Notes: generated by a model from the sequence alone, not told the origin. A stretch of 7,012 nucleotides of DNA from Candidatus Rifleibacteriota bacterium (GCA_017526725.1 JAFXRA010000102.1:1-7012); one strand, 5' to 3'; positions 1 through 6,737 are shown, counted from the stretch's first letter. Program-made: numbers and translations.

Positions 1-855
1 CAATTCTCCACTTGATTTTACTTTTCCGTCTAAGCCAACACGAACAACATTAAAAGTGCCATTAAAGCCCTTTAACGGAGTATATGTAATTAAACATTCC
101 TGTTTAGATTCATCAACCCACCAAAGCTGCGGATTAAGCATTTCGACATCAAGCATATGAGTTGCAACAACTTTGCCTTCAAGATTTGTAGATACTAAAA
201 TATTTCTGTGAGCTTCGTTATCCCACATTAGTCTATAAAGAATATCGTCTGTGCTTGAAACAGCCATCCCTGACCATTCCCAGTTCATAGTATTCAATAC
301 CTTGCCTTCTGAATCAAGGACATATATTGCTCGTTTAGCTTTATCAGCAACAAAGAGATAACCAGATCTGCTGACTTCTATTCTATAAAGCTGACCAAAT
401 TCAGGATTCTTAACTTCTGCAAGTTTTTTGCCGTCTGGTGAAAACTTCAGAAGTTTGTTTTTCTGACTATCTACAACCCACAATGCTTTAACAGAACCGT
501 AATCTCCACGAACAGCAGCAATGTCTTCTATAAGAATATTTAAACTAGGACCAAATTCGTCAACCTTGTAAGGTTTGATTCCTTCCGGCATAACAGAAAA
601 TTCAGAAACAAGCTTACCATTGTTGTCATACTGCATAAGCTTGCCGCCGATACTATCGGCTACCCAAACCTTATTATCGACCATTCTGAAAGATAAAGGA
701 CCAAATGGGAGAGGATCTTCAAGCTTTGGATACTTTTTAAAATTGGTGAAATCTACCTTGCCGGAACCTTCACCATAAGGTATAGAAACATCAGCCAAAA
801 GAGCAGTTGCTGATAACATAAGAACTGAAGCTAATAAACATACAGAATTTTTCAT
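1..855 (-). CDS. Secreted NHL-like beta-propeller protein, copy A (3' end beyond window)
   Basis: The frame is open from an ATG at 855 to base 1, giving 285 residues without a stop, so the C-terminus lies outside the window. Residues 1-21 form a Sec signal peptide (MK start, LLASVLML core, ALLA/DV cleavage). The rest shows repeated propeller-like blades at about 52-88, 110-138, 146-180, 184-222 and 231-278, each with a pattern like 'vWVaDs...KLmqyd.nGK'. This is the NHL/six-bladed propeller pattern; such domains bind ligands or proteins and have no fixed enzymatic role. It aligns end to end with the protein at 5723-6721, roughly half the residues being identical by eye, with shared motifs RGDYG, WEWSG and NP-x-LWWVDE. 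By that comparison about one blade (roughly 45 residues) is missing at the edge. The start has no strong Shine-Dalgarno; a TAAGG lies 15 nt upstream. It follows the SH3b/NlpC gene by 97 bp. Gene and export are secure; the biological role is unknown. Confidence 0.9.
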   Translation of the reverse strand, partial: MKNSVCLLASVLMLSATALLADVSIPYGEGSGKVDFTNFKKYPKLEDPLPFGPLSFRMVDNKVWVADSIGGKLMQYDNNGKLVSEFSVMPEGIKPYKVDEFGPSLNILIEDIAAVRGDYGSVKALWVVDSQKNKLLKFSPDGKKLAEVKNPEFGQLYRIEVSRSGYLFVADKAKRAIYVLDSEGKVLNTMNWEWSGMAVSSTDDILYRLMWDNEAHRNILVSTNLEGKVVATHMLDVEMLNPQLWWVDESKQECLITYTPLKGFNGTFNVVRVGLDGKVKSSGEL

Positions 856-907
856 ATTTTTTTACTTTAACCTTACTTTTAATCTTTTCGCATAATCCTA
901 TGGGAGC

Positions 908-933
908 TCAATACAGCTACAAAGCTGTATTGA
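908..933. repeat. Intergenic hairpin with 11-bp perfect stem
   Basis: TCAATACAGCT (908-918) pairs perfectly with AGCTGTATTGA (923-933) around a 4-nt loop. It sits in the spacer between the stop of the SH3b/NlpC gene (952) and the start of propeller copy A (855). No U-tract follows on either strand, so it is not a standard intrinsic terminator. It may stabilise or process the upstream mRNA or act as an attenuator. A second, weaker inverted repeat (TTCTT/AAGAA, 939-951) lies beside the stop codon. Confidence 0.5.
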
Positions 934-951
934 AGCAATTCTTGCAAAGAA

Positions 952-1863
952 TCAGAGTTTTCTCATAACTTTAACTACTTTTTGGTAATCAGCATCATGA
1001 TATCTTGGTTTCTGCTGAGAAGAAGAATTACTCATAGCAGTAGCAGTATTACCTGAAGTCATTATGATACCAACATGAGAAGGTCCTGAACAATAAGTTT
1101 CCCAGAAAATAACGTCACCAGCCTGATAAGGAGGAACATCTACTTCACTCCAGCCAGCATCTTCCAATAAACCTATAGTTTGTATACAACCAAGACTGGT
1201 TTCGTTTATAACACCTGCTGCTTTTAGTGCTGTGGTTACAACCTGAGCACAGCCAAGTCTGCCGCCGTTTGTTCCAGGTGCATATGGGAAAGAACCGGAT
1301 TCAGAATAATTCTTAACCAATTCTGCAGCAGCTGAAACAACTCTGCCTTGAACTGTATCGCCGGAAACATTTAAAACTATATCGCCGTAAGTAACATCAT
1401 TGCCTCTATAGCGAGCATCTTTGGTGGCAAAAATATATCTTGAATGAACATAACCATCGCCCTTGCTAGTAGAAACAGTATACCAGTCACCATCACGACC
1501 AGTAATAGTTACTTCTTCATTATTGTATAATTCACCAATAACTGAGCCCCAAATACTTGATCTTAGATTCAGGTATGTATAAACCCCTACATATGCTGGG
1601 CCATTAGGAAGAGTTGCAGAACCTTCATTTTCTTTTTTTTCTTCTTTGGCTTCTTCTGTCTTAGACTTGCTGGAAGCAGATGCATCTTCATCTGATTTTA
1701 CAGTGGATGCATCAGAATTAGAATTGGAATTATTATTTTGAGTTTCTATTTCTGTAGCATTCAAACTACTGTCTATGTCTGAACCAGAATAATCATATGC
1801 AACTAATACTGCATAACTTAAAAAGCAAAACAAAAACGCAAACAATACAGCGGATTTTTTCAC
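952..1863 (-). CDS. Secreted SH3b + NlpC/P60- or CHAP-type cysteine peptidase-like protein
   Basis: This 303-residue protein has four parts. Residues 1-22 are a Sec signal peptide or N-terminal anchor. Residues 24-86 are a low-complexity linker rich in Asn, Ser, Lys and Glu. Residues 90-146 are a bacterial SH3 domain (YLNLRSS, GDWYTVS, GYVHSRYI), a fold that typically binds cell-wall peptide. Residues 175-303 are a papain-like peptidase domain with Cys205 (LGCAQVV), the GDVIFW strand and His263 (SHVGII). In known families this Cys/His pair cleaves peptidoglycan peptides or acts as an amidase. The usual third residue is not clear: Asn279 or His289 are candidates. The start codon is GTG, supported by a GAAGGAG Shine-Dalgarno 7 nt upstream and by the position of the signal peptide. 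The C-terminal part closely matches the partial gene at the right edge. It lies 94 bp after the pilin operon and is probably transcribed separately. Domain calls are good; catalytic activity and substrate are inferred. Confidence 0.88.
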   Translation of the reverse strand: MKKSAVLFAFLFCFLSYAVLVAYDYSGSDIDSSLNATEIETQNNNSNSNSDASTVKSDEDASASSKSKTEEAKEEKKENEGSATLPNGPAYVGVYTYLNLRSSIWGSVIGELYNNEEVTITGRDGDWYTVSTSKGDGYVHSRYIFATKDARYRGNDVTYGDIVLNVSGDTVQGRVVSAAAELVKNYSESGSFPYAPGTNGGRLGCAQVVTTALKAAGVINETSLGCIQTIGLLEDAGWSEVDVPPYQAGDVIFWETYCSGPSHVGIIMTSGNTATAMSNSSSQQKPRYHDADYQKVVKVMRKL

Positions 1864-1870
1864 GGTCTTA

Positions 1871-1877
1871 CTCCTTC
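1871..1877 (-). promoter_or_regulatory. Strong Shine-Dalgarno for the GTG start at 1863
   Basis: The minus strand reads GAAGGAG, ending 7 nt before the GTG. This near-perfect site fixes the start of the SH3b/NlpC gene, whose initiator is not ATG. Confidence 0.75.
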
Positions 1878-1881
1878 GTAC

Positions 1882-1898
1882 ATAATATATATATTATA
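1882..1898 (-). promoter_or_regulatory. Candidate -10 promoter element within a 16-bp AT palindrome
   Basis: On the minus strand a consensus TATAAT lies at 1898-1893, which would start transcription near 1885, about 20 nt before the start codon at 1863 and just ahead of its Shine-Dalgarno. The overlapping ATAATATATATATTAT (1882-1897) is a perfect palindrome, and ATTATA-C-TATAAT (1893-1905) adds a second dyad. No good -35 hexamer sits at the expected distance (AAACTA or similar). The site is therefore weak, activator-dependent, or simply AT-rich sequence. Confidence 0.4.
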
Positions 1899-1957
1899 CT
1901 ATAATATTTAAAAGATAGTTTTTATTTTAATTATTAAAAATCTTTTGATGTACAAAA

Positions 1958-2521
1958 TTAAATTTGATTTCGTATAATAATAAGTCGCTTTAAAGTAAAT
2001 GGTTCGTTATTTCCGCTGTTTCTGTTGTCTTTTGAAGAAACAGTCACCCCCACAAGCATACCGTGTCTATATATAGGGACTTCTTGACTGCCAAGATTTG
2101 CTTTTACATGTTTGAAACTCAATTCAACTTTTCTGTCCTTAGCAAAAACGGTTCTAAAAGGCTTACCACTGCTGGGTTTAACTTCTCTCTCAACTCCCAT
2201 TCCGTTTTCTAATCTAGTATAAGTTACCGTTGCATACTCTCTATTTCCAGAAACAACGTTAAAAAATTCCCAGATAGCTTTATCAAAGTCCTCTTCTAAA
2301 TTTGCTTCTGGCTGAGAAATTTTGACGCATCGTAACAAATCATACTCTATTTGAGACATTAAAATAGATGCTGTTTCCATATTTGCCTGATGGGCCATAC
2401 CCTTAACAGAACCCTTCATACCAGAGCTAAACAGATTCATTATACCAACAATAAGTAACGCAGAGAGAATAACCCCTATTGATATTTCTACTAAAGTTAC
2501 AGCTTTTTTATTTATAATCAT
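1958..2521 (-). CDS. PilW/GspJ-like minor (pseudo)pilin
   Basis: This 187-residue protein starts with a short basic leader (MIINKKA) followed by VTLVE, the class III prepilin-peptidase motif. Cleavage is expected after Ala7, leaving Val at +1 and Glu at +5. A hydrophobic helix follows (about residues 8-30). The segment SQIEYDLLRC (about residues 56-65) resembles the 'xxLxxDLR' region typical of GspJ/PilW proteins, and the C-terminal half looks like a beta-rich pilin head. In type II secretion and type IV pili, GspJ/PilW-like proteins join I- and K-like subunits in the tip complex that primes assembly. Its ATG overlaps the upstream stop as ATGA, so translation is probably coupled. It is the last gene of the compact operon. 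The -1 residue is Ala instead of the usual Gly. Prepilin identity is firm; assignment to the J/W class rests on gene order and general pattern. Confidence 0.88.
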   Translation of the reverse strand: MIINKKAVTLVEISIGVILSALLIVGIMNLFSSGMKGSVKGMAHQANMETASILMSQIEYDLLRCVKISQPEANLEEDFDKAIWEFFNVVSGNREYATVTYTRLENGMGVEREVKPSSGKPFRTVFAKDRKVELSFKHVKANLGSQEVPIYRHGMLVGVTVSSKDNRNSGNNEPFTLKRLIIIRNQI

Positions 2522-2967
2522 CCCTCAGTCACCAACCCGCACATAGTTACTTTTCTTCTTGTTTTTTCTCCACTCTGCTGCCATTCTACTCTAACGGTTA
2601 TAACTTTATATTTATATGGTATTTCATGGCTATCAGGAAAATCTTTAATAGAAACAAATCTTGAAAAGCCCTCTTCAAGCTTATCTATTACAGCGAATGC
2701 AGAACCACCTTTTTTTAAATCTAAAGATGGAACATTTTTTTCTTCTGTGGTTTCTTTTAAATATTCACTATTAAAAGGCTGCAAATTACAATAGGCTATA
2801 TAATTCGAAGCATACTGCTGAGCTAATATCTCATTTCTATTAAGTATTGTTCCTTTACTGCCTCTCGTCATCATAGTAAAAACCGGTAAAAGCAAAAACA
2901 TCAATATTGCTATCGCAATAGTAATTTCTACTATAGAAAAAGCTTTTGTTCTGTATCTGTAATTCAT
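2518..2967 (-). CDS. PilV/GspI-like minor (pseudo)pilin
   Basis: From the ATG at 2967 this is a 149-residue prepilin. The leader MNYRYRTKA is followed by FSIVE, giving predicted cleavage after Ala9 with Phe at +1 and Glu at +5, then a hydrophobic helix to about residue 32. EILAQQYASNY shortly after resembles the 'A..LA..YA' stretch of GspI/PilV proteins. The C-terminal strands (YKVITVRVEW, then KVTMCGLV) also fit that class, in which the ectodomain is small. The frame stays open to a TTG at 2979, which would add MINY and overlap the upstream stop by 8 bp. I prefer the ATG because it begins 4 bp after that stop, although neither start has a convincing Shine-Dalgarno and coupling is likely. Its stop overlaps the next pilin gene by 4 bp. 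It probably forms a tip complex with its two operon partners. Confidence 0.86.
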   Translation of the reverse strand: MNYRYRTKAFSIVEITIAIAILMFLLLPVFTMMTRGSKGTILNRNEILAQQYASNYIAYCNLQPFNSEYLKETTEEKNVPSLDLKKGGSAFAVIDKLEEGFSRFVSIKDFPDSHEIPYKYKVITVRVEWQQSGEKTRRKVTMCGLVTEG

Positions 2968-2971
2968 ATAA

Positions 2972-5212
2972 TTAATCAAATAAATTAGGACCTATTTTCA
3001 AATCATACATAAGAAGAGGGACTTCGGAATTTTCATCGTTAGTTACATGCGGCATAACAGAGAGTTTATCAATATAATTTACTTTTGGACCACGTTTCAT
3101 TTTTTCAAGATCATTCAAACAACTCATGGCAATATTGCCATTTATAACTAAGTCATGTGAATTACTGCCTCCAAAAAGCTTTACTTGTCCCGAACTGCCG
3201 CCTGCAATTAAAGAAGCATCTACCTGGTTTGCACCTTCTTCTATTGAAATAGAACCATCTAGAGCAACAATAGTTAAATGAGCATCATTTTCGCATTTAA
3301 TATCGCCTTTAATATTAATATCACCTTTTTTCAGTATAATACCGCCATTACTAACTACTTTTAATTCATTTATATCTAAAGATTCTCCGGAATCTGTATC
3401 AACTACAATCCAACCGTTCAAATCTAATTCTTTATCTTTCAAAAGATGTTTCTTTGTTAGATAAGTCTCAAAAGTTATTTTATTTCCACCACTTTTTAGA
3501 TTTCCATCATTAACGTAATAAGAAATTCTTTTATTCTTTTTACTTTCAGAATCAGTATTTATAAGAAGTCTGTCTACATTTAGAAATTCTTTCATTTCTT
3601 CCAGACTATCAATATCACCATCATTATAAACTTTTTTATATTCTTCAGGAACAGCAGTAAAAACACTAGTATCACTATTATAACCGCATAAATTTGCCAA
3701 TTTATCGCTAGAAGAAATAATATGCTGTCCGTCATAAGGGAAAGGCTGTATATTATTTGTTAAGTAATATAAAAAACCTTTGTTATAGCATTCATCATAA
3801 ACTCCACTACTATACTGCTTTTTATATACATCTATATCTATTTGATTGCCTAAACTTATTCCTAACACAGGACACATAGCTTTATAAAAGAGAAAAATTT
3901 CAAAATCATTTTGATCACTAGATTCTCCTGAACTACCAGAACCGTTGCTTGTCGAAAGAAGACAAGCTTTATCCAAACTATCTTGATCATCAAAATAACA
4001 AAGAAAAGTAGGGGGATTGTAATCTCCTTCTTTTTCATTCTTGTACATATTGAATTTTCCGAATCTGGAATTAACAAAACCCAAAACCATTGTTGGAGAT
4101 TGTGCTCCATCTGTTCCATAAAGTTTCAGAATAGAGTGTTTCTTAGAATCAGCATCATAGCCATTAAGTAAACTATTCCAAGCTCTACTTTCGCCAGAAA
4201 TATCATCACACAAACCTATTTCTGCAGTCATAACAGCTTCCTGCTGACTAAAAAATTTCATTGTTTTCCAATATCCCTGATTTTCATCCTGATTCTTATA
4301 AAAATGAAATTCTTCACCGTAAGGACTTTTAGCATTAATATTGTTAACCCAGCCTCGTGCTAAACCTAATGATATTGGATTACTTTTTGTTCCACCGCCC
4401 AAATAAATCAAGCCAACTGGAGTCTTAACTAAATCACTGTATTTTGTTGCATTATGTAAATCACTACTACCATTGAAAAAAACCCAGGGTTTATATTCAG
4501 AACTACTTTTTAAACTGCCATCTGCGTATGTTTTACATAAATTGAAACGATCTCCTTTTCCATTTCCAAGAGCATTTTCAACGTAAAAAGTAAACTTTGA
4601 TAGAACAGGAACTAAATTTGCAACTACTTTCATATCACAGATATAATAATAATCTTCTGCGATTCTGGATTTACTTGCTGGCGGGGTATGTAAAACACTA
4701 ATAAAAAAAACTATACTGGCTGTCTTTTCACGAGAATACGGCATTGGTTCACTGCCGCCGTCAAGAGGTTTAAAATCAGCCGCATTAATAGAACATTCAA
4801 TATTCCATTTTAAATTTTTTAAACCGCTGTTTTTTTCTAATAAACTGATTAAATCATCTGAGCCGGATTTTAGTTTTTCTTTAAAATAAGCTGAAACCTT
4901 GCCACCTATGTCCATACTCATTTTAGAAGTATCACTTTTAACATATGGCATTGAAAGCTTTTTTCTTATATCAGAATTTTTATCCTTTAATTCAACATTT
5001 TTTATATATTGGCAAGACAGCAATGCTAAAGAGTTTGCAAACTCTCTAGCTAGCGTTGTATCACCTAGTTTTTTGGTAGTATAAGTTTTGCTGGAAGTTG
5101 AAACCAAAAAAGTTGTCAAGAATACAAACAAAACAACAAATACAGCAACTACAATTATTACAATACTACCACGTTTACTAAAACTGCATTTAAAAGGAGA
5201 TTCAAGGAACAT
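2972..5212 (-). CDS. Large PilX/GspK-like minor pilin with 700-residue ectodomain
   Basis: This 746-residue protein has an N-terminus of PilX/GspK type: a basic leader ending KRG (Gly15), then SIVIIVVAVF and a hydrophobic helix to about residue 38. It lacks Glu at +5 (Ile20 instead), as is typical of K-like tip subunits. The following amphipathic helix (REFANSLALLSCQYIKN, 57-73) also fits PilX_N-type proteins. Residues 75-590 are a large, mostly polar region I do not recognise; a Ser/Gly-rich linker lies at 420-434. Residues 595-700 contain short repeated strands with Gly/Asn turns (GGIILKKGDINIKGDIKC, then SLIAGG), suggesting a beta-solenoid. The ectodomain has 11 cysteines, so disulfides are possible. 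It overlaps the SH3b gene upstream by 11 bp and is followed by I- and J-like pilins, matching an I-J-K tip set. Usual GspK/PilX proteins are about 150-350 residues, so this one is unusually large. The extra region may be an adhesin or a tip platform. Confidence 0.87.
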   Translation of the reverse strand: MFLESPFKCSFSKRGSIVIIVVAVFVVLFVFLTTFLVSTSSKTYTTKKLGDTTLAREFANSLALLSCQYIKNVELKDKNSDIRKKLSMPYVKSDTSKMSMDIGGKVSAYFKEKLKSGSDDLISLLEKNSGLKNLKWNIECSINAADFKPLDGGSEPMPYSREKTASIVFFISVLHTPPASKSRIAEDYYYICDMKVVANLVPVLSKFTFYVENALGNGKGDRFNLCKTYADGSLKSSSEYKPWVFFNGSSDLHNATKYSDLVKTPVGLIYLGGGTKSNPISLGLARGWVNNINAKSPYGEEFHFYKNQDENQGYWKTMKFFSQQEAVMTAEIGLCDDISGESRAWNSLLNGYDADSKKHSILKLYGTDGAQSPTMVLGFVNSRFGKFNMYKNEKEGDYNPPTFLCYFDDQDSLDKACLLSTSNGSGSSGESSDQNDFEIFLFYKAMCPVLGISLGNQIDIDVYKKQYSSGVYDECYNKGFLYYLTNNIQPFPYDGQHIISSSDKLANLCGYNSDTSVFTAVPEEYKKVYNDGDIDSLEEMKEFLNVDRLLINTDSESKKNKRISYYVNDGNLKSGGNKITFETYLTKKHLLKDKELDLNGWIVVDTDSGESLDINELKVVSNGGIILKKGDINIKGDIKCENDAHLTIVALDGSISIEEGANQVDASLIAGGSSGQVKLFGGSNSHDLVINGNIAMSCLNDLEKMKRGPKVNYIDKLSVMPHVTNDENSEVPLLMYDLKIGPNLFD

Positions 5213-5639
5213 TTGTAATAGTAGCGTTTAAAGCACTTTTATTTAGATTTCTACCGGTTAGTGTTGCCTTAGGAACATTAATTGGTTCACCAGAACCAGA
5301 CATTCCAGAATCATCAGAAGTACCAGACATATCTGCACTGCCTGAATCATCTACTGCATAATCGTCACCGGTTTCTGTTACTGTTATATAAGATGCGTAA
5401 ACATAGCCAACAACAGATTCAGCAGATATTTTATACCAGTTTCCAACTGCCTCTAAAATAGAAACTTGAGTATTCTGAACAACAGCTTTTAAAACCTTAG
5501 CACTAGTTGAAGCTGATGCTCTTATATTAAGACCGCTTTTAGCATTAACATAGCCCTTGACAGGAATCTTACCTGCATAAAGATTGGAGAATGTTCCTAC
5601 AAAGATAAACAATAATAATAAACATAAAGTCTTTTTCAT
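5202..5639 (-). CDS. Secreted single-SH3b-domain protein, first gene of pilin operon
   Basis: This 145-residue protein has a Sec signal peptide (1-22, LLLLFIFVG core, NLYA/GK cleavage) and one bacterial SH3 domain at about 27-87 with the typical motifs SGLNIRASAS, GNWYKIS and GYVYASYI. A Ser/Gly/Asp-rich acidic linker (about 90-118) follows, then a short tail without a recognisable domain. SH3b domains usually target peptidoglycan, and no catalytic domain is attached here. The ATG at 5639 has an AGGGG Shine-Dalgarno with a 7-nt spacer. Its last 11 bp overlap the start of the giant PilX-like gene, implying translational coupling and a shared operon. It may anchor the pilus tip complex or machine to the wall, or be a secreted cargo. 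The acidic linker could also be the stump of a protein that lost a C-terminal enzyme domain. Domain call is firm; role is inference. Confidence 0.88.
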   Translation of the reverse strand: MKKTLCLLLLFIFVGTFSNLYAGKIPVKGYVNAKSGLNIRASASTSAKVLKAVVQNTQVSILEAVGNWYKISAESVVGYVYASYITVTETGDDYAVDDSGSADMSGTSDDSGMSGSGEPINVPKATLTGRNLNKSALNATITNVP

Positions 5640-5646
5640 TTTAATT

Positions 5647-5651
5647 CCCCT
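5647..5651 (-). promoter_or_regulatory. Shine-Dalgarno for the SH3b gene heading the pilin operon
   Basis: The minus strand reads AGGGG with 7 nt before the ATG at 5639. It is the only strong ribosome site seen in the four-gene operon; the downstream genes start at overlaps or very short gaps and appear coupled. Confidence 0.65.
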
Positions 5652-5673
5652 TTATATTTCATTATTAAAAGCA

Positions 5674-5716
5674 AAAGCATTTATAAAACTTAAAATCTAA
5701 GCTTTATAAATGCTTT
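5674..5716 (-). terminator. Likely intrinsic terminator/attenuator after propeller copy B
   Basis: AAAGCATTTATAAA (minus strand, 5716-5703) pairs perfectly with TTTATAAATGCTTT (5687-5674). An A-C mismatch and four further inner pairs (5701-5698 with 5692-5689) extend the stem to a 5-nt loop. The stem begins 6 nt after the stop codon of the propeller gene, and a T-rich stretch (TGCTTTTAAT) follows on the minus strand. The stem is AT-rich and the T-run is interrupted, so termination may be partial, separating the upstream cassette from the pilin operon or acting as an attenuator. Confidence 0.55.
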
Positions 5717-5722
5717 AACGAA

Positions 5723-6721
5723 CTACTTAGAAGTAGGCATTTTTAATGGCAATATCTCTAATTTACCATCTGGAGCCTCATTATAATTGGCTTTTCCTAC
5801 AAAAACTTCACCATAATCAAGATTATCAATGAATCTATTCATAACCAAAGGCGGAGTCATTTCTCCGGTTGCAATAACTTCGCCAGATAAACTGACTCGA
5901 ACAATAATAAACTTACCTTCAAAGCCAGTTTGGGGGGTATAAGTTATAACACATTCATTCTTTTCTTCATCAACCCACCAAAGTTCTGGATTCAACATAT
6001 TTATAATTTTAAGTGGTTTACCGCTAATAACCTTACCATTAAGGTCGGTTGCGATAAGATTATGCATCTTTGTTTCATTATCAAACATCAGCCTATAAAG
6101 CTTTTCGTCTTGACCTGCAACAGCGAATCCAGACCATTCCCAGGCTGTTTCATAAAGAAATTTTCCACTTTCATCAAAGACAAATATTTTTCTTTTGCCC
6201 ATGTCAGTAACAAAAACATGACCACCAATGCCGACTTCTATTCTTTGAGGTTGAACAAACTCGGGGTGATTTATTTCTGCTAATTTTTTACCGTCAGTAG
6301 AAAACTTATAAATTTTTTTATTAAGACTGTCGCTAATCCACCAAGCAACCACAGCGCCATAGTCACCACGAACAGGAGCTATATCTTCAATTGAATAATT
6401 GAGAGTCGGAAAACCGCCTTCTTCTATATCATAGGGTTTTTCTCCATTAGGAACAATAGAAAATTCTGAAATAAACTTACCGCTGTTGTTGTCAAACTGC
6501 ATTAGTTTGCAGCTAACTCCGTCCGAAATCCAAATTTTATCTTCTACCATTCTGAAAGAAGATGGACCAATAGGCAAAGGTTCTTCTATTCCAGGATAGT
6601 TATTGTTATTTACAAAATCTGCTTTTCCTGGTCCTTCACCGAAGGAAACTGCCACGTCAGCAAAAGCAGAACAATTAGCAAACATCAACAAAGAAGCTAA
6701 TAAACAGATATTTAATTTCAT
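5723..6721 (-). CDS. Secreted six-bladed NHL-like beta-propeller protein, copy B (complete)
   Basis: This 332-residue protein has a Sec signal peptide (1-21, LLASLLMF core, AFA/DV cleavage); Cys17 lies in FANC, which does not fit a lipobox. The mature part reads as six propeller blades at about 52-90, 111-140, 147-182, 186-222, 234-277 and 281-329. Several carry the strand-turn pattern 'iWISDg..CKLMqFD...GKFisEF', resembling NHL repeats. Six blades make a complete small propeller with little else, so a binding role is more likely than catalysis, although some NHL-like propellers are enzymes. No catalytic signature is evident. It starts 16 bp after the peptidase-like gene, with GGAG 11 nt before the ATG, so the two are probably cotranscribed. 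A terminator-like hairpin follows. It is a paralogue of the partial gene at 1-855 and shares RGDYG, WSG and LWWVDE motifs. Gene and fold are confident; function and ligand are unknown. Confidence 0.9.
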   Translation of the reverse strand: MKLNICLLASLLMFANCSAFADVAVSFGEGPGKADFVNNNNYPGIEEPLPIGPSSFRMVEDKIWISDGVSCKLMQFDNNSGKFISEFSIVPNGEKPYDIEEGGFPTLNYSIEDIAPVRGDYGAVVAWWISDSLNKKIYKFSTDGKKLAEINHPEFVQPQRIEVGIGGHVFVTDMGKRKIFVFDESGKFLYETAWEWSGFAVAGQDEKLYRLMFDNETKMHNLIATDLNGKVISGKPLKIINMLNPELWWVDEEKNECVITYTPQTGFEGKFIIVRVSLSGEVIATGEMTPPLVMNRFIDNLDYGEVFVGKANYNEAPDGKLEILPLKMPTSK

Positions 6722-6737
6722 CGTCTCACAAGCTCCA

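Noticed and set aside
575..778. Plus-strand open frame of 67 codons
   Set aside because: It lies antisense inside propeller copy A, has no recognisable domain and no ribosome site; it is a shadow frame.
1620..1790. Low-complexity stretch as a possible tandem repeat or frameshifted region
   Set aside because: It encodes an in-frame Asn/Ser/Lys/Glu-rich linker between the signal peptide and the SH3b domain; there is no regular repeat unit and no frame break.
1911..1947. AAAAGAT/ATCTTTT inverted repeat and a TTTTAA/TTAAAA dyad after the PilW-like gene
   Set aside because: The stems are short, pure or nearly pure A-T, and have no proper tail; too weak to call as a terminator.
2968..2979. TTG start at 2979 for the PilV/GspI-like gene
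   Set aside because: It is possible, but the ATG 12 bp later gives a normal prepilin leader and sits just after the upstream stop, so the ATG was preferred.
3862..4119. Minus-strand open frame of 85 codons inside the giant minor pilin
   Set aside because: It is an out-of-frame reading of a gene whose main frame is continuous and protein-like.
3983..5084. Two plus-strand frames (3983-4171 and 4899-5084)
   Set aside because: Both are antisense to the giant minor pilin gene, are about 60 codons long and have no ribosome site or domain.
5930..6283. Plus-strand open frame of 117 codons
   Set aside because: It is antisense to the conserved blades of propeller copy B, and its composition looks like translated complement with no family signature.
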